Shown here: positions 26,779-36,413 of the stretch, piece after piece
Layout of the letters: every line of letters starts with the position of its first letter
Numbering within the stretch: position 1 is the stretch's first letter
Assembly: GCA_020052415.1 (NCBI GenBank)
Contig: JAGVPB010000078.1
Coordinates: 62,001-126,000, forward strand
DNA: 64,000 nucleotides
Origin: Bacteroidales bacterium
Lineage (GTDB): Bacteria; Bacteroidota; Bacteroidia; Bacteroidales; JAADJA01
Reading direction: 5' to 3'
Notes under the pieces: generated by a model
Database searches by the model: none
What the model saw: the letters and a program-made list of their open reading frames with translations, nothing else
Told to the model about the DNA's origin: nothing
Made by a program: the position numbers and the translations under genes

Positions 26779-28035
26779 ATGAATAAAGCAGATTTAAAAA
26801 AGGTCATTATTTCCCAAGCTGAAAATTCAAGGGAAATAAAGTATGTCTCACGCGATAATAAATTTCAGGATAAAATCTCAGCAAATGATCCCTTTATAAG
26901 AATTATTACAGGAGTGCGAAGATGCGGAAAATCAACGCTCTTACAACATATCCGGGAAGGAAATGCCGAAAAAGACTTCGCTATAAATTTTGATGACAAC
27001 AGGTTAACTGGATTTTCGTCAGAAGATTTCGAAAAACTCTACGAAGCTTTTAACGAATTATTTAAAACGGAAAAAACATGGTACTTTGATGAGATTCAGA
27101 ATATTTCTGGTTGGGAAAGATTTGTCCGAAGACTTCATAACGAAGGCAATAAGGTATTTATCACTGGCTCGAATGCCAGGATGCTAAGCACTGAATTGGG
27201 TACTCATCTCACCGGAAGATATTTACAGACCGAGCTGTTCCCGTTTACTTTTGCTGAATACCTCCGTTTCGCAGATTTTGAAGTAAATGATAAAGATTTT
27301 TTTACTCCATCCAGAATTATAATCTTAAAGAAAGCTTTTCACGAATACGTAACACTTGGCGGATTTCCTGAATTTCTTCAAACTAAAAATCCCGATTACC
27401 TGAAGACCCTTTATGATAACATTATTTACCGGGATGTCGTTTCGCGGTATGGCATAAAAAACAGCCGGATACTTATCGAAATGGCGCACTTTCTTATTAG
27501 CAATATTTCGAAGGAAACCAGTTACAATGCTCTTAAAAAGAATTTTGGAATCGCCAATGCCGTTACCATAAAGGAGTACATCGGTTATCTCGAAAACTGT
27601 TATCTTCTGTTTTCTGTCAATAAATTTGATTATTCGCTGAAAAAGCAACTTGCCAATCCTAAAAAAATATATTGTATTGATACAGGCCTTGCCCATTTTA
27701 TATCCTTCAAGTTCAGCGAAAACAAAGGCAGGCAACTTGAAAATATTGTCTATTTACATTTGCGGAAAAGCAACTTCGACATCTATTACCATAAAAATAA
27801 TTTCGAATGTGATTTTATTGTTGTTAAAAACGCTAAAGCTGTTATGGCTATCCAGGTATGCCAATCCATTGACGACGCTAACACCCGGAAAAGAGAACTG
27901 AGGGGACTGGCTGAGGCAATGCAAATGTACAGCATACCAGTAGGCTATATTATTTCTGAAGATGAAGAAGAAACCATTGAGGAAACAGGTTTTACAATTA
28001 AGATTATTCCCATTTGGAAATATTTGCTGACTTAG
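26779..28035 (+). CDS. ATP-binding protein, AAA_14 / DUF4143 family
   Basis: 418 residues from ATG 26779 (MNKADLKKVIISQ); a TTG six codons earlier falls inside the third palindrome. Walker A is TGVRRCGKSTLLQHI, Walker B WYFDEIQNISGWERF, followed by VFITGSNARMLSTELGTHL, all typical of AAA_14. The middle (LYDNIIYRDVVSRYGIKN) is the DUF4143 winged-helix region. The C terminus (QLENIVYLHLRK, ECDFIVV, AIQVCQ) resembles a PD-(D/E)XK nuclease fold in which the E-x-K motif reads Q-V-C, so cleavage is doubtful. The cellular role of the family is unknown, and many Bacteroidota and archaea carry several copies. The palindromes directly upstream suggest tight, perhaps self, regulation. Confidence 0.9.
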   Translation: MNKADLKKVIISQAENSREIKYVSRDNKFQDKISANDPFIRIITGVRRCGKSTLLQHIREGNAEKDFAINFDDNRLTGFSSEDFEKLYEAFNELFKTEKTWYFDEIQNISGWERFVRRLHNEGNKVFITGSNARMLSTELGTHLTGRYLQTELFPFTFAEYLRFADFEVNDKDFFTPSRIIILKKAFHEYVTLGGFPEFLQTKNPDYLKTLYDNIIYRDVVSRYGIKNSRILIEMAHFLISNISKETSYNALKKNFGIANAVTIKEYIGYLENCYLLFSVNKFDYSLKKQLANPKKIYCIDTGLAHFISFKFSENKGRQLENIVYLHLRKSNFDIYYHKNNFECDFIVVKNAKAVMAIQVCQSIDDANTRKRELRGLAEAMQMYSIPVGYIISEDEEETIEETGFTIKIIPIWKYLLT

Positions 28036-28214
28036 TCAGGTAGCGGGGGTTGAATGATAATTTTTAATGTGCCTGCAAAATGATTCTGAAAGTTATTGGA
28101 TTTTGACCTTAGCAATGATGCTTTAGTTCCCTTCCCTGGTTTTTCTGCCGGTAAATATTTCTCTTTTATATTGAAAAAATTGGCCTACCTTAGCCGCACA
28201 AATCAAGGAATAAT

Positions 28215-28226
28215 TTAAGGAGGATT
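28215..28226 (+). promoter_or_regulatory. Shine-Dalgarno-like sequence before a GTG start
   Basis: TTAAGGAGGATT directly precedes the GTG start at 28227, with AAGGAGG at 28217-28223. Such a strong match to the 16S tail is rare in this window, where most starts follow A/T-rich leaders, and it supports the GTG start. Confidence 0.5.
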
Positions 28227-28763
28227 GTGAAAAATATTCTTTTTCTTTGCTTATTTCCATTACTACTGAGTGCTCAAAACCCGGAACGATCATTCAGAAA
28301 TTCCCTGTCGTGCGAGTTTTCATATATAAGACCCATTTATAAGGAGTATTACCTTGAAAGATGGAGTAATAAAATGCTCCTTATTCATTATGAACGGACA
28401 TTATACAAGCATAAATTATTTAAGCTCACAACCGGGGGCGGCTTGGGAATTTCAGGTGAAGAATTAGGCGAGGTCACCGATCTTATTGCAAAGGTTAATG
28501 TAAATGCAGATTTTAAAAGTTATTTGGGAGGAAAAAAACATCTGTTTTTTTCAGGGTTAATTTTCAATAGTAATCCTTTTTACGGCCTTGTTCAAGTACT
28601 GATACCTGTCGGTTATCAATACAACTTTTTCCCAGGATTTTCGATGTACCTTTCCTATTCTCAATTTCTGTGTGGTTCAGAGATCATGGGGAAACCCTAT
28701 TGGAATTGGGAATTGATTCAAAACAGGTTTTTAGTTAATTTAGGAATCCGGATAAATTTTTAA
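28227..28763 (+). CDS. small exported protein, probable outer-membrane beta-barrel
   Basis: 178 residues starting at GTG 28227. The N terminus is a signal peptide (MKNILFLCLFPLLLSAQ). The rest alternates aromatic and polar residues in short strands (LFFSGLIFNSNPFYGLV, YQYNFFPGFSMYLSYSQF) and ends in NLGIRINF, an aromatic C terminus as in outer-membrane barrels. I do not recognise a family. It precedes a second barrel-like gene by 94 bp in the same direction; the two may be co-expressed. Confidence 0.7.
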   Translation: MKNILFLCLFPLLLSAQNPERSFRNSLSCEFSYIRPIYKEYYLERWSNKMLLIHYERTLYKHKLFKLTTGGGLGISGEELGEVTDLIAKVNVNADFKSYLGGKKHLFFSGLIFNSNPFYGLVQVLIPVGYQYNFFPGFSMYLSYSQFLCGSEIMGKPYWNWELIQNRFLVNLGIRINF

Positions 28764-28857
28764 TTAATGTTATTCAAACATAGGTAATGGTTCAAGTGCG
28801 CTTTTTCAATCACCACATCAGAGGCAACCTGAAAACCAGGTACAATCTTCAAAATCT

Positions 28858-29451
28858 ATGACAAGATTTTTATTATCCATTGCCATCATTTTCGTTTTCG
28901 GTTCGGCTTTTTGTCAGTCCGAATCAGAGAAAATCAGAAAGCCAATTGACCTGAAAAAAGATCAGCTTACCCTCGATATCGAATCTCCTTTGGGAGTCGG
29001 TTTTACTGCCGCCTGGAAAATAAATTCTTTTTCTTCGGCAGGAGTTGGTTTTCAGTTTGGACTGGGTCCGCGTATTATCCTGAATAACGCAAAATTTCTG
29101 TATTGCGGAAGCGGCTGCGACGAAGGGGATTGTTGCAGTTTCCAACTCGGAAGACTCGCTGGTGACCCCTTGCTTGAATTGGCTCAAGTGCAGGCTTTCT
29201 GGAGGTATTACATAACTCCCCGAACTTATTTCAATGCGGGCATCTATGCATCTTACGATAAATTTATCATGTTTGAGCTTTCACCCGGTGCCAGCATATT
29301 CGGCATAAAAACCGGAATCTATTCGGGATTTAAGCATCTTAAGTTTGGTTTGAACCTGCAAGGGGGTAAGGTGTTTCTTTCGTATTCCGGTGACCTGAAA
29401 ACAAGCTTTTTTTTGGGATATTTCTGGCCGGTTATACAGGTGTATTTCTAA
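28858..29451 (+). CDS. exported beta-barrel-like protein
   Basis: 197 residues with a signal peptide (LLSIAIIFVFGSAFCQ). Glycine- and aromatic-rich alternating strands (GVGFTAAWKINSFSSAGVGF, FNAGIYASYD, LKFGLNLQGGKVFLSY) and a terminal FWPVIQVYF fit a small outer-membrane barrel. A short insert with four cysteines (FLYCGSGCDEGDCCSF) may form disulfides or a metal site in an external loop. No family was recognised. Confidence 0.7.
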   Translation: MTRFLLSIAIIFVFGSAFCQSESEKIRKPIDLKKDQLTLDIESPLGVGFTAAWKINSFSSAGVGFQFGLGPRIILNNAKFLYCGSGCDEGDCCSFQLGRLAGDPLLELAQVQAFWRYYITPRTYFNAGIYASYDKFIMFELSPGASIFGIKTGIYSGFKHLKFGLNLQGGKVFLSYSGDLKTSFFLGYFWPVIQVYF

Positions 29452-29855
29452 AATTCAGCGTACCCTTTGCTGCAAATAAGGTAATAAGGTCGGATTCCCT
29501 ATATGATTGTTTTGTACTTAGGTTGTTTTGAATAATTCAGGAATAAGGTTTTTGTTTTCAGGGTTGTGTGGTTTGTAGCAGCCAAAAACTTATTTTCTTT
29601 CTTAAACCTTAGTAACAGAAACTAGAACAGGTATAAACAACCTTATTAGCTTATTTTGATAGTTGGGATCGAAGAAACTTGAGGAGCCATCATTTTCTCA
29701 TCCCTACCAGACGGCAGGCTGGCGGTCAGAGACGGAGGAGAAGTAACTTTCGGTTTTAATAAATCCCCTGGTATTTCACAATTCCGGATAAATATTGATG
29801 TTCATTTCCGAACAATTTTTTATCTTTGACCTTTAAATTTTACAGTTTTTAAAGC
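29452..29855. other. intergenic region of 404 bp
   Basis: No reading frame of note. A GC-rich patch near 29706-29740 interrupts AT-rich DNA but forms no convincing hairpin with a T run. The only functional element I can support is the promoter-like box at 29821-29828. Confidence 0.5.
29821..29828 (+). promoter_or_regulatory. putative -7 box for the two-component pair
   Basis: TATCTTTG fits TAnnTTTG and is 27 bp before the ATG at 29856. A TTG at 29795-29797 is the best -33 candidate, with a spacer of 23 bp, a little long. Confidence 0.4.
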
Positions 29856-31232
29856 ATGGATAAATTAAGCGCAAAGATTTTAATTGTTGACGACGACCAG
29901 GATGTTTTGCTGGCAGCAAAACTTTTTCTTAAACAACATTTCGATATTGTTCATACCGAAAACAATCCCGAAAAAATACCAGGTTTGCTTGCCAATGAAA
30001 ACTATGATATTATACTGCTGGATATGAATTTTTCGAAAGATGCGACCAGCGGTAAGGAGGGTTTTCACTGGCTTAATATTATCCTTGAGATTGATCCGGC
30101 TGCAGTCGTTATTTTTATAACGGGATACGGAGATATTGAACTGGCGGTACAGGGAATTAAGGAAGGCGCTACCAATTTCCTGCTGAAACCCTGGGAAAAC
30201 AAGAAGCTGCTGGCAACCATCACAGCCAACCTCAAGGTAAGAGAGTCGAAGAAAGAGCTTGAAGATTTACGCAGCAAGCAAAAAGTTCTCATTGCCGATC
30301 AGGATCAGGCTTACAGCGAGATCATCGGGCAGTCGGCAGCGATGAGCCAGGTGTTGGTTGCTGCCCAAAAAGTGGCGGTAACCGAGGCAAACGTCCTCAT
30401 CCTTGGTGAAAACGGTACAGGAAAGGAACTGGTCGCAAGAGCCATTCACCGGGCATCAAACAGGAAAAACGAAGTTTTTATCAGCGTTGATCTGGGGGCA
30501 ATCAGCGAATCGTTATTCGAAAGTGAGCTTTTTGGGTTTAAAAAAGGAGCATTTACGGATGCAAAGGAGGACCGTGCCGGACGGTTTGAAGCGGCTAATA
30601 AGGGAACTATTTTTCTTGATGAAATCGGCAATCTTACGCTCGGCTTGCAGTCAAAGCTTCTTAGTGTATTGCAGAACCGGAAGGTAGTGCGTTTGGGAAC
30701 CAATAAGGAAATCCCGATTGATGTGAGACTGATTTGCGCCACCAATATGCCATTGTATCAAATGGTGATCGAAAATAAATTCAGACAGGATTTGCTTTAC
30801 AGGATTAATACTGTTGAAGTAAAAGTACCTTCCCTGAAAGACCGTCTTGATGATTTACCGCCATTGATCGAACACTTTCTGAAAATCTACTGTAAAAAAT
30901 ACAATTTACCTCTCAAACGGGTAAGTTCATCTACTCTCAGACGACTTGAAAAGCACAACTGGCCCGGCAATATTAGAGAACTGCAACATTCGGTGGAAAG
31001 GGCAGTTATTATGAGCGAAGCTCAGGTGCTTGAACCGAATGATTTTTTCCTTTCACAAATGGAAAACAATAAACCGGAAAATACAGGTACAACAATGAAC
31101 CTTGAAGAAACCGAGAAAATCCTTATCCGGAAAGTTGTGGATAAACACGGAGGAAATATTAGTAAAGCCGCCAAAGAGTTAGGACTAACAAGGGCATCGC
31201 TTTACCGCAGAATTGAAAAATATGATCTTTAA
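29856..31232 (+). CDS. NtrC-family sigma-54-dependent response regulator
   Basis: 458 residues. The receiver domain (1-125) has the acidic cluster VDDDQD, phospho-acceptor D56 in ILLDMNF and the lysine in LLKPWE. The AAA+ domain has Walker A LGENGTGKELVARAIH, the sigma-54 contact loop as GAFTDA instead of GAFTGA, GTIFLDEIGNL for Walker B, and WPGNIRELQHSVERAV. A Fis-type helix-turn-helix (GNISKAAKELGLTRASLYRRI) closes it. It overlaps the histidine kinase gene by 11 bp, so the pair is one operon. Target genes are unknown. Confidence 0.95.
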   Translation: MDKLSAKILIVDDDQDVLLAAKLFLKQHFDIVHTENNPEKIPGLLANENYDIILLDMNFSKDATSGKEGFHWLNIILEIDPAAVVIFITGYGDIELAVQGIKEGATNFLLKPWENKKLLATITANLKVRESKKELEDLRSKQKVLIADQDQAYSEIIGQSAAMSQVLVAAQKVAVTEANVLILGENGTGKELVARAIHRASNRKNEVFISVDLGAISESLFESELFGFKKGAFTDAKEDRAGRFEAANKGTIFLDEIGNLTLGLQSKLLSVLQNRKVVRLGTNKEIPIDVRLICATNMPLYQMVIENKFRQDLLYRINTVEVKVPSLKDRLDDLPPLIEHFLKIYCKKYNLPLKRVSSSTLRRLEKHNWPGNIRELQHSVERAVIMSEAQVLEPNDFFLSQMENNKPENTGTTMNLEETEKILIRKVVDKHGGNISKAAKELGLTRASLYRRIEKYDL

Positions 31233-32577
31233 ACGGTTTTATTTTATCGTCATCTTGCGGGTCATTCTTTTGCTCGCTACCTTGTTTCTATTTGTTTTCC
31301 TTGTTACTGTAGCGAAACATGAAGTCAGCAGCATCATACTTGCCCTGTTGATCATATTCGAAACCTGGTGGCTGATCATTTATGTAAACCGGACAAATAC
31401 AAGGCTTACCAATTTTTTTGACAGCATCCGCTACTCCGATTTTTCAACTTCATTCTCCGACCGGAAAGTCGGGAAAAGTTTTGAAAAGCTCAGCCAATCA
31501 TTTAATGAGGTCATTGATGAATTCAGGAAAAACAGGGCTGCAAAGGAAGAACAATATAATTATCTGCAAACTGTTGTCCAGCATATTAATATAGGAATTG
31601 TCTGCTATGGAAAGGATGGTAAAGTTGATATGTACAACAATGCAGCTAAACGGCTTTTCAGGAAAAACATCCTCCGGAATATCAGTGAGCTTGCAGTGGT
31701 AAAAAAAGAATTTCCTGAAATTTTGATGAACCTGAAGGCAGGCGACAAAACGCTGATTAAGATTTTTACCGAAGACGAACTGAAGCAATTATCGCTTTAT
31801 GCAACTGAATTTAGAATGCGGGGTGAAGAGTATGTTTTAGTTGCCTTTCATGATATTCACGCCGAACTGGAAGAAAAAGAAATTGAATCATGGCAGAAAC
31901 TGATAAGAGTCCTGACCCATGAAATTATGAATTCCATTACACCAATTTCTTCCCTTGCATCAACTGTACATGATATGCTCATAGAGGAATCCGGAAATGA
32001 ATTCCAATTAAAATCAGTTGATAAAGAAGATGTCGAAAGTATTGAAAATGCTCTGACTACGATACAGAATCGAAGCCAGGGGCTATTGAATTTCGTTGAT
32101 ATTTACAGAAACCTGACCAGGATTCCAAAACCCAATTTCAGGTATTTTTATGTAAGCGAAGCATTTGACCGGATTGAATTATTATTGAAACCCAAAATTG
32201 AAAATTTAAAGATTTCGTGCAATTGTAAAGTTCTGCCAAAGGATTTGATGCTTACGGCCGATCCCGATCTTCTTGACCAGGTTATCATAAATTTGGTTCT
32301 AAATGCTATTGATGCTGTAAAAAATAAAGAAAATGCCGAAGTATCTCTGATTGCTTACAATAATCAAAATAACAAAACAACCATTGAAGTTGCTGACAAT
32401 GGTACCGGTATCAAACCGGACATAATAGATAAGATATTTATGCCGTTCTTTACATCTAAATCAGAGGGTTCAGGAATCGGATTGAGCCTGTCAAGGCAAA
32501 TAATGCACTTGCATAAGGGTACGATATCTGTCAAATCAAAACTTGATGAAGGCACGGTTTTTACGTTAACGTTTTAA
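31222..32577 (+). CDS. sensor histidine kinase of NtrB/AtoS type
   Basis: 451 residues from ATG 31222, inside the end of the regulator gene; a TTG three codons earlier is possible. Two N-terminal membrane helices with almost no periplasmic loop (residues 5-60) point to sensing in the membrane or cytoplasm. A PAS domain (about 110-215) follows, then the phospho-acceptor helix RVLTHEIMNSITPISSL and the ATPase domain: N box NLVLNAIDAVKN, G1 VADNGTGIKPDII, G2 GSGIGLSLSRQI. It is the obvious partner of the preceding sigma-54 regulator. Confidence 0.94.
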   Translation: MIFKRFYFIVILRVILLLATLFLFVFLVTVAKHEVSSIILALLIIFETWWLIIYVNRTNTRLTNFFDSIRYSDFSTSFSDRKVGKSFEKLSQSFNEVIDEFRKNRAAKEEQYNYLQTVVQHINIGIVCYGKDGKVDMYNNAAKRLFRKNILRNISELAVVKKEFPEILMNLKAGDKTLIKIFTEDELKQLSLYATEFRMRGEEYVLVAFHDIHAELEEKEIESWQKLIRVLTHEIMNSITPISSLASTVHDMLIEESGNEFQLKSVDKEDVESIENALTTIQNRSQGLLNFVDIYRNLTRIPKPNFRYFYVSEAFDRIELLLKPKIENLKISCNCKVLPKDLMLTADPDLLDQVIINLVLNAIDAVKNKENAEVSLIAYNNQNNKTTIEVADNGTGIKPDIIDKIFMPFFTSKSEGSGIGLSLSRQIMHLHKGTISVKSKLDEGTVFTLTF

Positions 32578-32593
32578 ATTACAGTAAAGAGAA

Positions 32594-33595
32594 ATGATGA
32601 GAAATACATTTTGGATACTGGTAATTCCCGGAATAATTTTTACTTCATGCGGTGAGGGTAAAATGCGAAATAATTCAGGCGCCGGCGATACCGGTGCTGC
32701 GAAAATTAATATACCGGTTTTTAATTCCGATTCCGCATATACTTTTATCCGTGAACAGGTAAATTTTGGACCCAGGGTACCAAATACCGAAAATCACAGC
32801 AAATGTGCTCAATACCTTTTCAACAAGCTTAAGGAATATTGCGATACTTCACTTGTTCAGTCTTTTAAAACCCGGGCTTTTGACGGAACAATTTTAAATG
32901 GTAAAAACATTGTTGGTTCATTTAACCTTGAGAGTAAATTCAGGATTTTGCTTTGCGCTCATTGGGATTCGAGACCATTTGCAGATCATGACCCTGATCC
33001 CTCATTGAGAAAAACTCCAATTGATGCTGCAAATGATGGTGCAAGCGGAGTAGGTGTTCTGCTTGAAATAGCAAGGTTGATTCATTCCTCAAAACCTCAG
33101 GCAGGTATTGATATTTTATTATTGGACACAGAAGATTATGGCCCGCCTTATGATTTACCGAATGAAGATTCAAAGGATCAATATGGATTAGGTTCACAGT
33201 ACTGGTCACAAAATCCTCATGATCCTGATTATGTAGCCAGGTACGCGATATTGCTCGATATGGTTGGTGCAAAAAATGCCCGCTTCTACATGGAAGGATA
33301 TTCATTGAATTATGCGGCCGGTATTCTTAAAAAAGTCTGGAATACAGCCCACAGGATAGGATATTCAGAATACTTTGTTTTTGAACAGGTGGGTTATATT
33401 GACGATGATCATAAATACATTAATGAAATGGCCAGGATTCCGGCCATAAATATCATTCACCTGAATCCTGATTCTTCGAACGGAAGTTTTTTTGAATACT
33501 GGCATACCACCGGTGACAATCTTAGTGTGATTGATAAAAATACCCTAAAGGTTGTCGGGCAAACCTTACTTACGGTAATTTTCGAAGAAAAATAA
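32594..33595 (+). CDS. M28-family zinc peptidase / glutaminyl cyclase-like lipoprotein
   Basis: 333 residues with a lipoprotein signal (IPGIIFTSCGEG, cysteine as lipidation site). The zinc-binding pattern is complete: LLCAHWDSRPFAD (H and D), AANDGASGVGVLLEIAR (bridging D), LLDTEDYG (E), ILLDMVGAK (D) and EYWHTTGDNLSVI (H). The HWDSRPFAD and TEDYGPP phrases are typical of the branch that includes glutaminyl-peptide cyclotransferases, so either N-terminal pyroglutamate formation or aminopeptidase activity is likely. It follows the kinase by 16 bp and may share its message. Confidence 0.9.
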   Translation: MMRNTFWILVIPGIIFTSCGEGKMRNNSGAGDTGAAKINIPVFNSDSAYTFIREQVNFGPRVPNTENHSKCAQYLFNKLKEYCDTSLVQSFKTRAFDGTILNGKNIVGSFNLESKFRILLCAHWDSRPFADHDPDPSLRKTPIDAANDGASGVGVLLEIARLIHSSKPQAGIDILLLDTEDYGPPYDLPNEDSKDQYGLGSQYWSQNPHDPDYVARYAILLDMVGAKNARFYMEGYSLNYAAGILKKVWNTAHRIGYSEYFVFEQVGYIDDDHKYINEMARIPAINIIHLNPDSSNGSFFEYWHTTGDNLSVIDKNTLKVVGQTLLTVIFEEK

Positions 33596-33643
33596 ATTGA
33601 TTCATCCCCAATCGCAGAATATTACTGATTCCTGTTAAAATCA

Positions 33644-33670
33644 AAGCCACCCAGGGAAATAGGGTGGCTT
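33644..33670. terminator. hairpin between convergent genes
   Basis: AAGCCACCC (33644-33652) and GGGTGGCTT (33662-33670) form a perfect 9-bp stem with a 9-nt loop, between the convergent M28 and T9SS-cargo genes. No strong T run on either side, so termination in both directions is plausible but weak. Confidence 0.5.
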
Positions 33671-33708
33671 AGCAAATCAAGGTAAGGTAATCTACGTGGT
33701 AAGGTGTC

Positions 33709-34842
33709 CTATTCAATCGAGAATTTACCAGAATATAAATTACTACCCTGTAATTCAACAAAATATAATCCTTTTTCGAGATTGATGGCATCAATTGAAA
33801 TTTCATCCTTATTTGTTGTTGCTGATCCTATCAATTGTCCATCTGCATCAAGAATGCTTACATGATAAAACTCTTTGTAAGGATTAAAAAATTCAACCGT
33901 TGCTTTGTTTCCGAAATCAGCAGGATGAATAGCAAACGTCATACAATCAGCAACGTCATTTCTCGCCTGGATATTATAATTCCCGGAAAACTCTGTAATA
34001 AAATAATTTTTCCAGTTACTACTTTTCCGGTCTTCTGTTAACATGGATAAAACAAAAAAATCGTCCGAGTTTACAAACAGGGACTTTCCAAAACTCATCC
34101 AATCATGTGAGTTCTTTTGCCAGACAAAGACCAAATGTTCTTCCAGAGAACCGTTCGTACTGTAAAAGTACTCTTCTTTTATAAGGTTTTTCCCTTTCGA
34201 ACCCTGTAATTTTATTTTGGTCTTCTCGGTTAACTTGTTGCTTTCGTTGTATTTATAATTATAATTAAATTCATTGTCCCAGTCCTTGCCATTCCAGTTG
34301 GCGAGGTTTTCATTCAATAGTAAATCATTTGAATTATAATAGTACTGGTACTTGAGAAAATTTGTCCATGCTTTTTCATATTTCTGAATGACCTTCTCCA
34401 TAAGTTTTCCTTCAGGAGTATAGATGAGTATCTCCTTTGAGGAATTTACATATTTTCCTTTAAAAATATTCTGATGTGTAATCTGGGTCAATTTGCCATC
34501 TCTGTCGTAGGAATATACTTTCCTGTAGTTATCCTGCCATTTCAGCTTTGCATCGTTCCAGTATTGTTCAAACTCTTCAATAACATGACCATTGTTATAG
34601 TAATAGGCTTTAAAATTGTAATTGACCCATTGATCATACTGATTTATCTGGATCAGTTCTGAAATAACCAGTCCATTATCATAAGTGGTTATGATCCTGT
34701 CGAAATTTTCCCAGTCATTTGATACATTATTCCACTGACGAGTAAAAGAAGTATCATAGGTAATTTGGGAATTAACGTTGGCTGAAACGATCAGACTTAT
34801 TATTATTGCGCAGATTGACCTCATAGTTTTAAAACTTTTCAT
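33709..34842 (-). CDS. exported repeat protein with T9SS type A sorting domain
   Basis: 377 residues from ATG 34842, which puts the signal peptide (MRSICAIIISLIVSANVNSQ) near the N terminus; the longer frame adds 20 codons. The body consists of tandem beta repeats with the pattern W-x-x-x-D-W-x-N..Y-x-Y..G-K-L (for example WNNVSNDWENFDRIITTYDN and WNGKDWDNEFNYNYKYN), seen in many Bacteroidota secreted proteins. The C terminus (FFNPYKEFYHVSILDADGQL to YSGKFSIE) is a T9SS sorting domain. Probably surface-exposed; the ligand is unknown. Confidence 0.88.
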   Translation of the reverse strand: MKSFKTMRSICAIIISLIVSANVNSQITYDTSFTRQWNNVSNDWENFDRIITTYDNGLVISELIQINQYDQWVNYNFKAYYYNNGHVIEEFEQYWNDAKLKWQDNYRKVYSYDRDGKLTQITHQNIFKGKYVNSSKEILIYTPEGKLMEKVIQKYEKAWTNFLKYQYYYNSNDLLLNENLANWNGKDWDNEFNYNYKYNESNKLTEKTKIKLQGSKGKNLIKEEYFYSTNGSLEEHLVFVWQKNSHDWMSFGKSLFVNSDDFFVLSMLTEDRKSSNWKNYFITEFSGNYNIQARNDVADCMTFAIHPADFGNKATVEFFNPYKEFYHVSILDADGQLIGSATTNKDEISIDAINLEKGLYFVELQGSNLYSGKFSIE

Positions 34843-35030
34843 TATACACTTGATTTGCTTGGTGTATAATTTTTCCAACTTTGTGCCAACCATATAATAC
34901 ATTGAAATGCAGCTTTTTACTAAAATAATTTGGTAATTTTAAAGTTTCTGTCCGGGATTTTGATTCCCAATTTGAAACCAAGTGCAAATATAAGAAAATA
35001 TATTAAAATCGAAAAGTCACAATTAATTTG

Positions 35031-35065
35031 AAAAAAAAGCCCCTGTTTTTTTTACAGAGGCTTTT
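35031..35065 (-). terminator. terminator of the blaI-blaR1 unit
   Basis: AGCCCCTGT (35038-35046) pairs with ACAGAGGCT (35054-35062) over 9 bp with one mismatch. On the minus strand the stem is followed by eight T (35031-35038 on plus are A). It lies 20 bp beyond the BlaR1 stop. Confidence 0.75.
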
Positions 35066-35084
35066 ACAATTTAATCCGTTAAGA

Positions 35085-36413
35085 TTACTTCTTTTCTGAA
35101 GGGGTTGAAGATTGGTTTTCTTCTGTCCCGTGATTTTGCTCTGGCTTTTTCACATCCTCTTTAAAGTCGAATTTAATAGGAATGTTTAAGATTGTTCTGA
35201 CTGGCTCTCCTTTTTGTTTACCGGGTTCCCAATAGGGCATGTTTTGTATTACCCTGAATGCCTCTTCATCACAACCCCCGCCGATACCCCTTATTACTTT
35301 TACAGTGGATATTTTCCCATCCTTTTCAACAATAAAGGAAATATATACTGTTCCTTTTATTCCATTTTTTCGGGCTGCTTCCGGGTACCGGATGTTTTCA
35401 ACCATGTATTTAATACGTGCTTCATCACCTCCCGGAAACCTGGGCATTTTCTCGACAACTGTAAAAACTGCCTGGTCCTGTTCCTGTATTTCCTGTTTGG
35501 ATACTTCTGAAGTTGATTTTACAGGATTTTCCTGCGCTGTAATTCTTTCGCTCACTGTTATTGAAAAAAGAACAGTCAATGCTATTGCCAAAGGGAATAC
35601 CAAGATCATCTTCAGCAATGCGATACGGTTTGTTTTTGATTTTGACATCATAAAGAACCTCCTTTTAATTAATGAATGATTAAAACTATTAAATAAATAA
35701 TTTAACTGCATTTCAAATGTTTGATTAACCAGCATGGCCTGGTATTCAACTTTGCTGATCCCCTCTTGTAAGACTCCTCTGTCTGCAAGAAATTCATGAA
35801 GACTTTTAAGAGAAGTCTTATAAAACCATATAAAGGGATTATACCACTGAAAAATTGAAATTAATTCGAGGATGAGCAAATCAACCGAGTGCTTTTGGCG
35901 AATATGTACCTGTTCGTGTAAAACTATTATTTCCAGTTTTTTGTGATCGGTAATTTCAGATCCGAGGAATATCATATTAAAAAATGAATACGGCGCTGCT
36001 TCATTATGAGTAAATATGATCTTCACACCCGTGTAAACTGTATGACCATTTTTACTGATTAACAAACTTAAACGGCCCAAAATGAAAAGAAACCGTAATA
36101 AAAAAAATGCGGTTCCTGCAATATAGCCTGTTGCCAGGATTTTGTAAAGGTTCATATTTTCTTTTAATGTTACAGCAAGTTCATCCGGTGAAACAACTAT
36201 TGTTTCGAGTAAGTATGAGTAAACAGTTTGTGAATTACCAACCGACAATCTGATATTCAACAATGGAATAAGAAATGAAAGTACTGCCGAAAGCATAAGA
36301 TAAAATCTCTGCAGGACGAAAAAAGTGTCCTTTCGCATGAAAAGCCAGTAAACACAATAAAGTAATGCGAGTATAGTACCCGATTGCAATATGTATATGA
36401 TCAGGTTATTCAT
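35085..36413 (-). CDS. BlaR1-type M56 membrane peptidase with TonB C-terminal domain
   Basis: 442 residues. Membrane helices near the N terminus (LIIYILQSGTILALLYCVYW and the next two) and around residue 270 frame a cytoplasmic zinc-protease domain with VLHEQVHIRQKHSVDLL (HExxH) and the downstream LKSLHEFLADRGVL. In BlaR1/MecR1 this protease is activated by an external signal and relieves repression by BlaI. Here the outer part is not a penicillin-binding domain but a TonB_C domain (about 335-425: RFPGGDEARIKYMVENIRYP, GTVYISFIVEKDG, YWEPGKQKGEPV), the form common in Bacteroidota. The start overlaps the blaI stop by 4 bp (ATGA). Confidence 0.92.
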   Translation of the reverse strand: MNNLIIYILQSGTILALLYCVYWLFMRKDTFFVLQRFYLMLSAVLSFLIPLLNIRLSVGNSQTVYSYLLETIVVSPDELAVTLKENMNLYKILATGYIAGTAFFLLRFLFILGRLSLLISKNGHTVYTGVKIIFTHNEAAPYSFFNMIFLGSEITDHKKLEIIVLHEQVHIRQKHSVDLLILELISIFQWYNPFIWFYKTSLKSLHEFLADRGVLQEGISKVEYQAMLVNQTFEMQLNYLFNSFNHSLIKRRFFMMSKSKTNRIALLKMILVFPLAIALTVLFSITVSERITAQENPVKSTSEVSKQEIQEQDQAVFTVVEKMPRFPGGDEARIKYMVENIRYPEAARKNGIKGTVYISFIVEKDGKISTVKVIRGIGGGCDEEAFRVIQNMPYWEPGKQKGEPVRTILNIPIKFDFKEDVKKPEQNHGTEENQSSTPSEKK

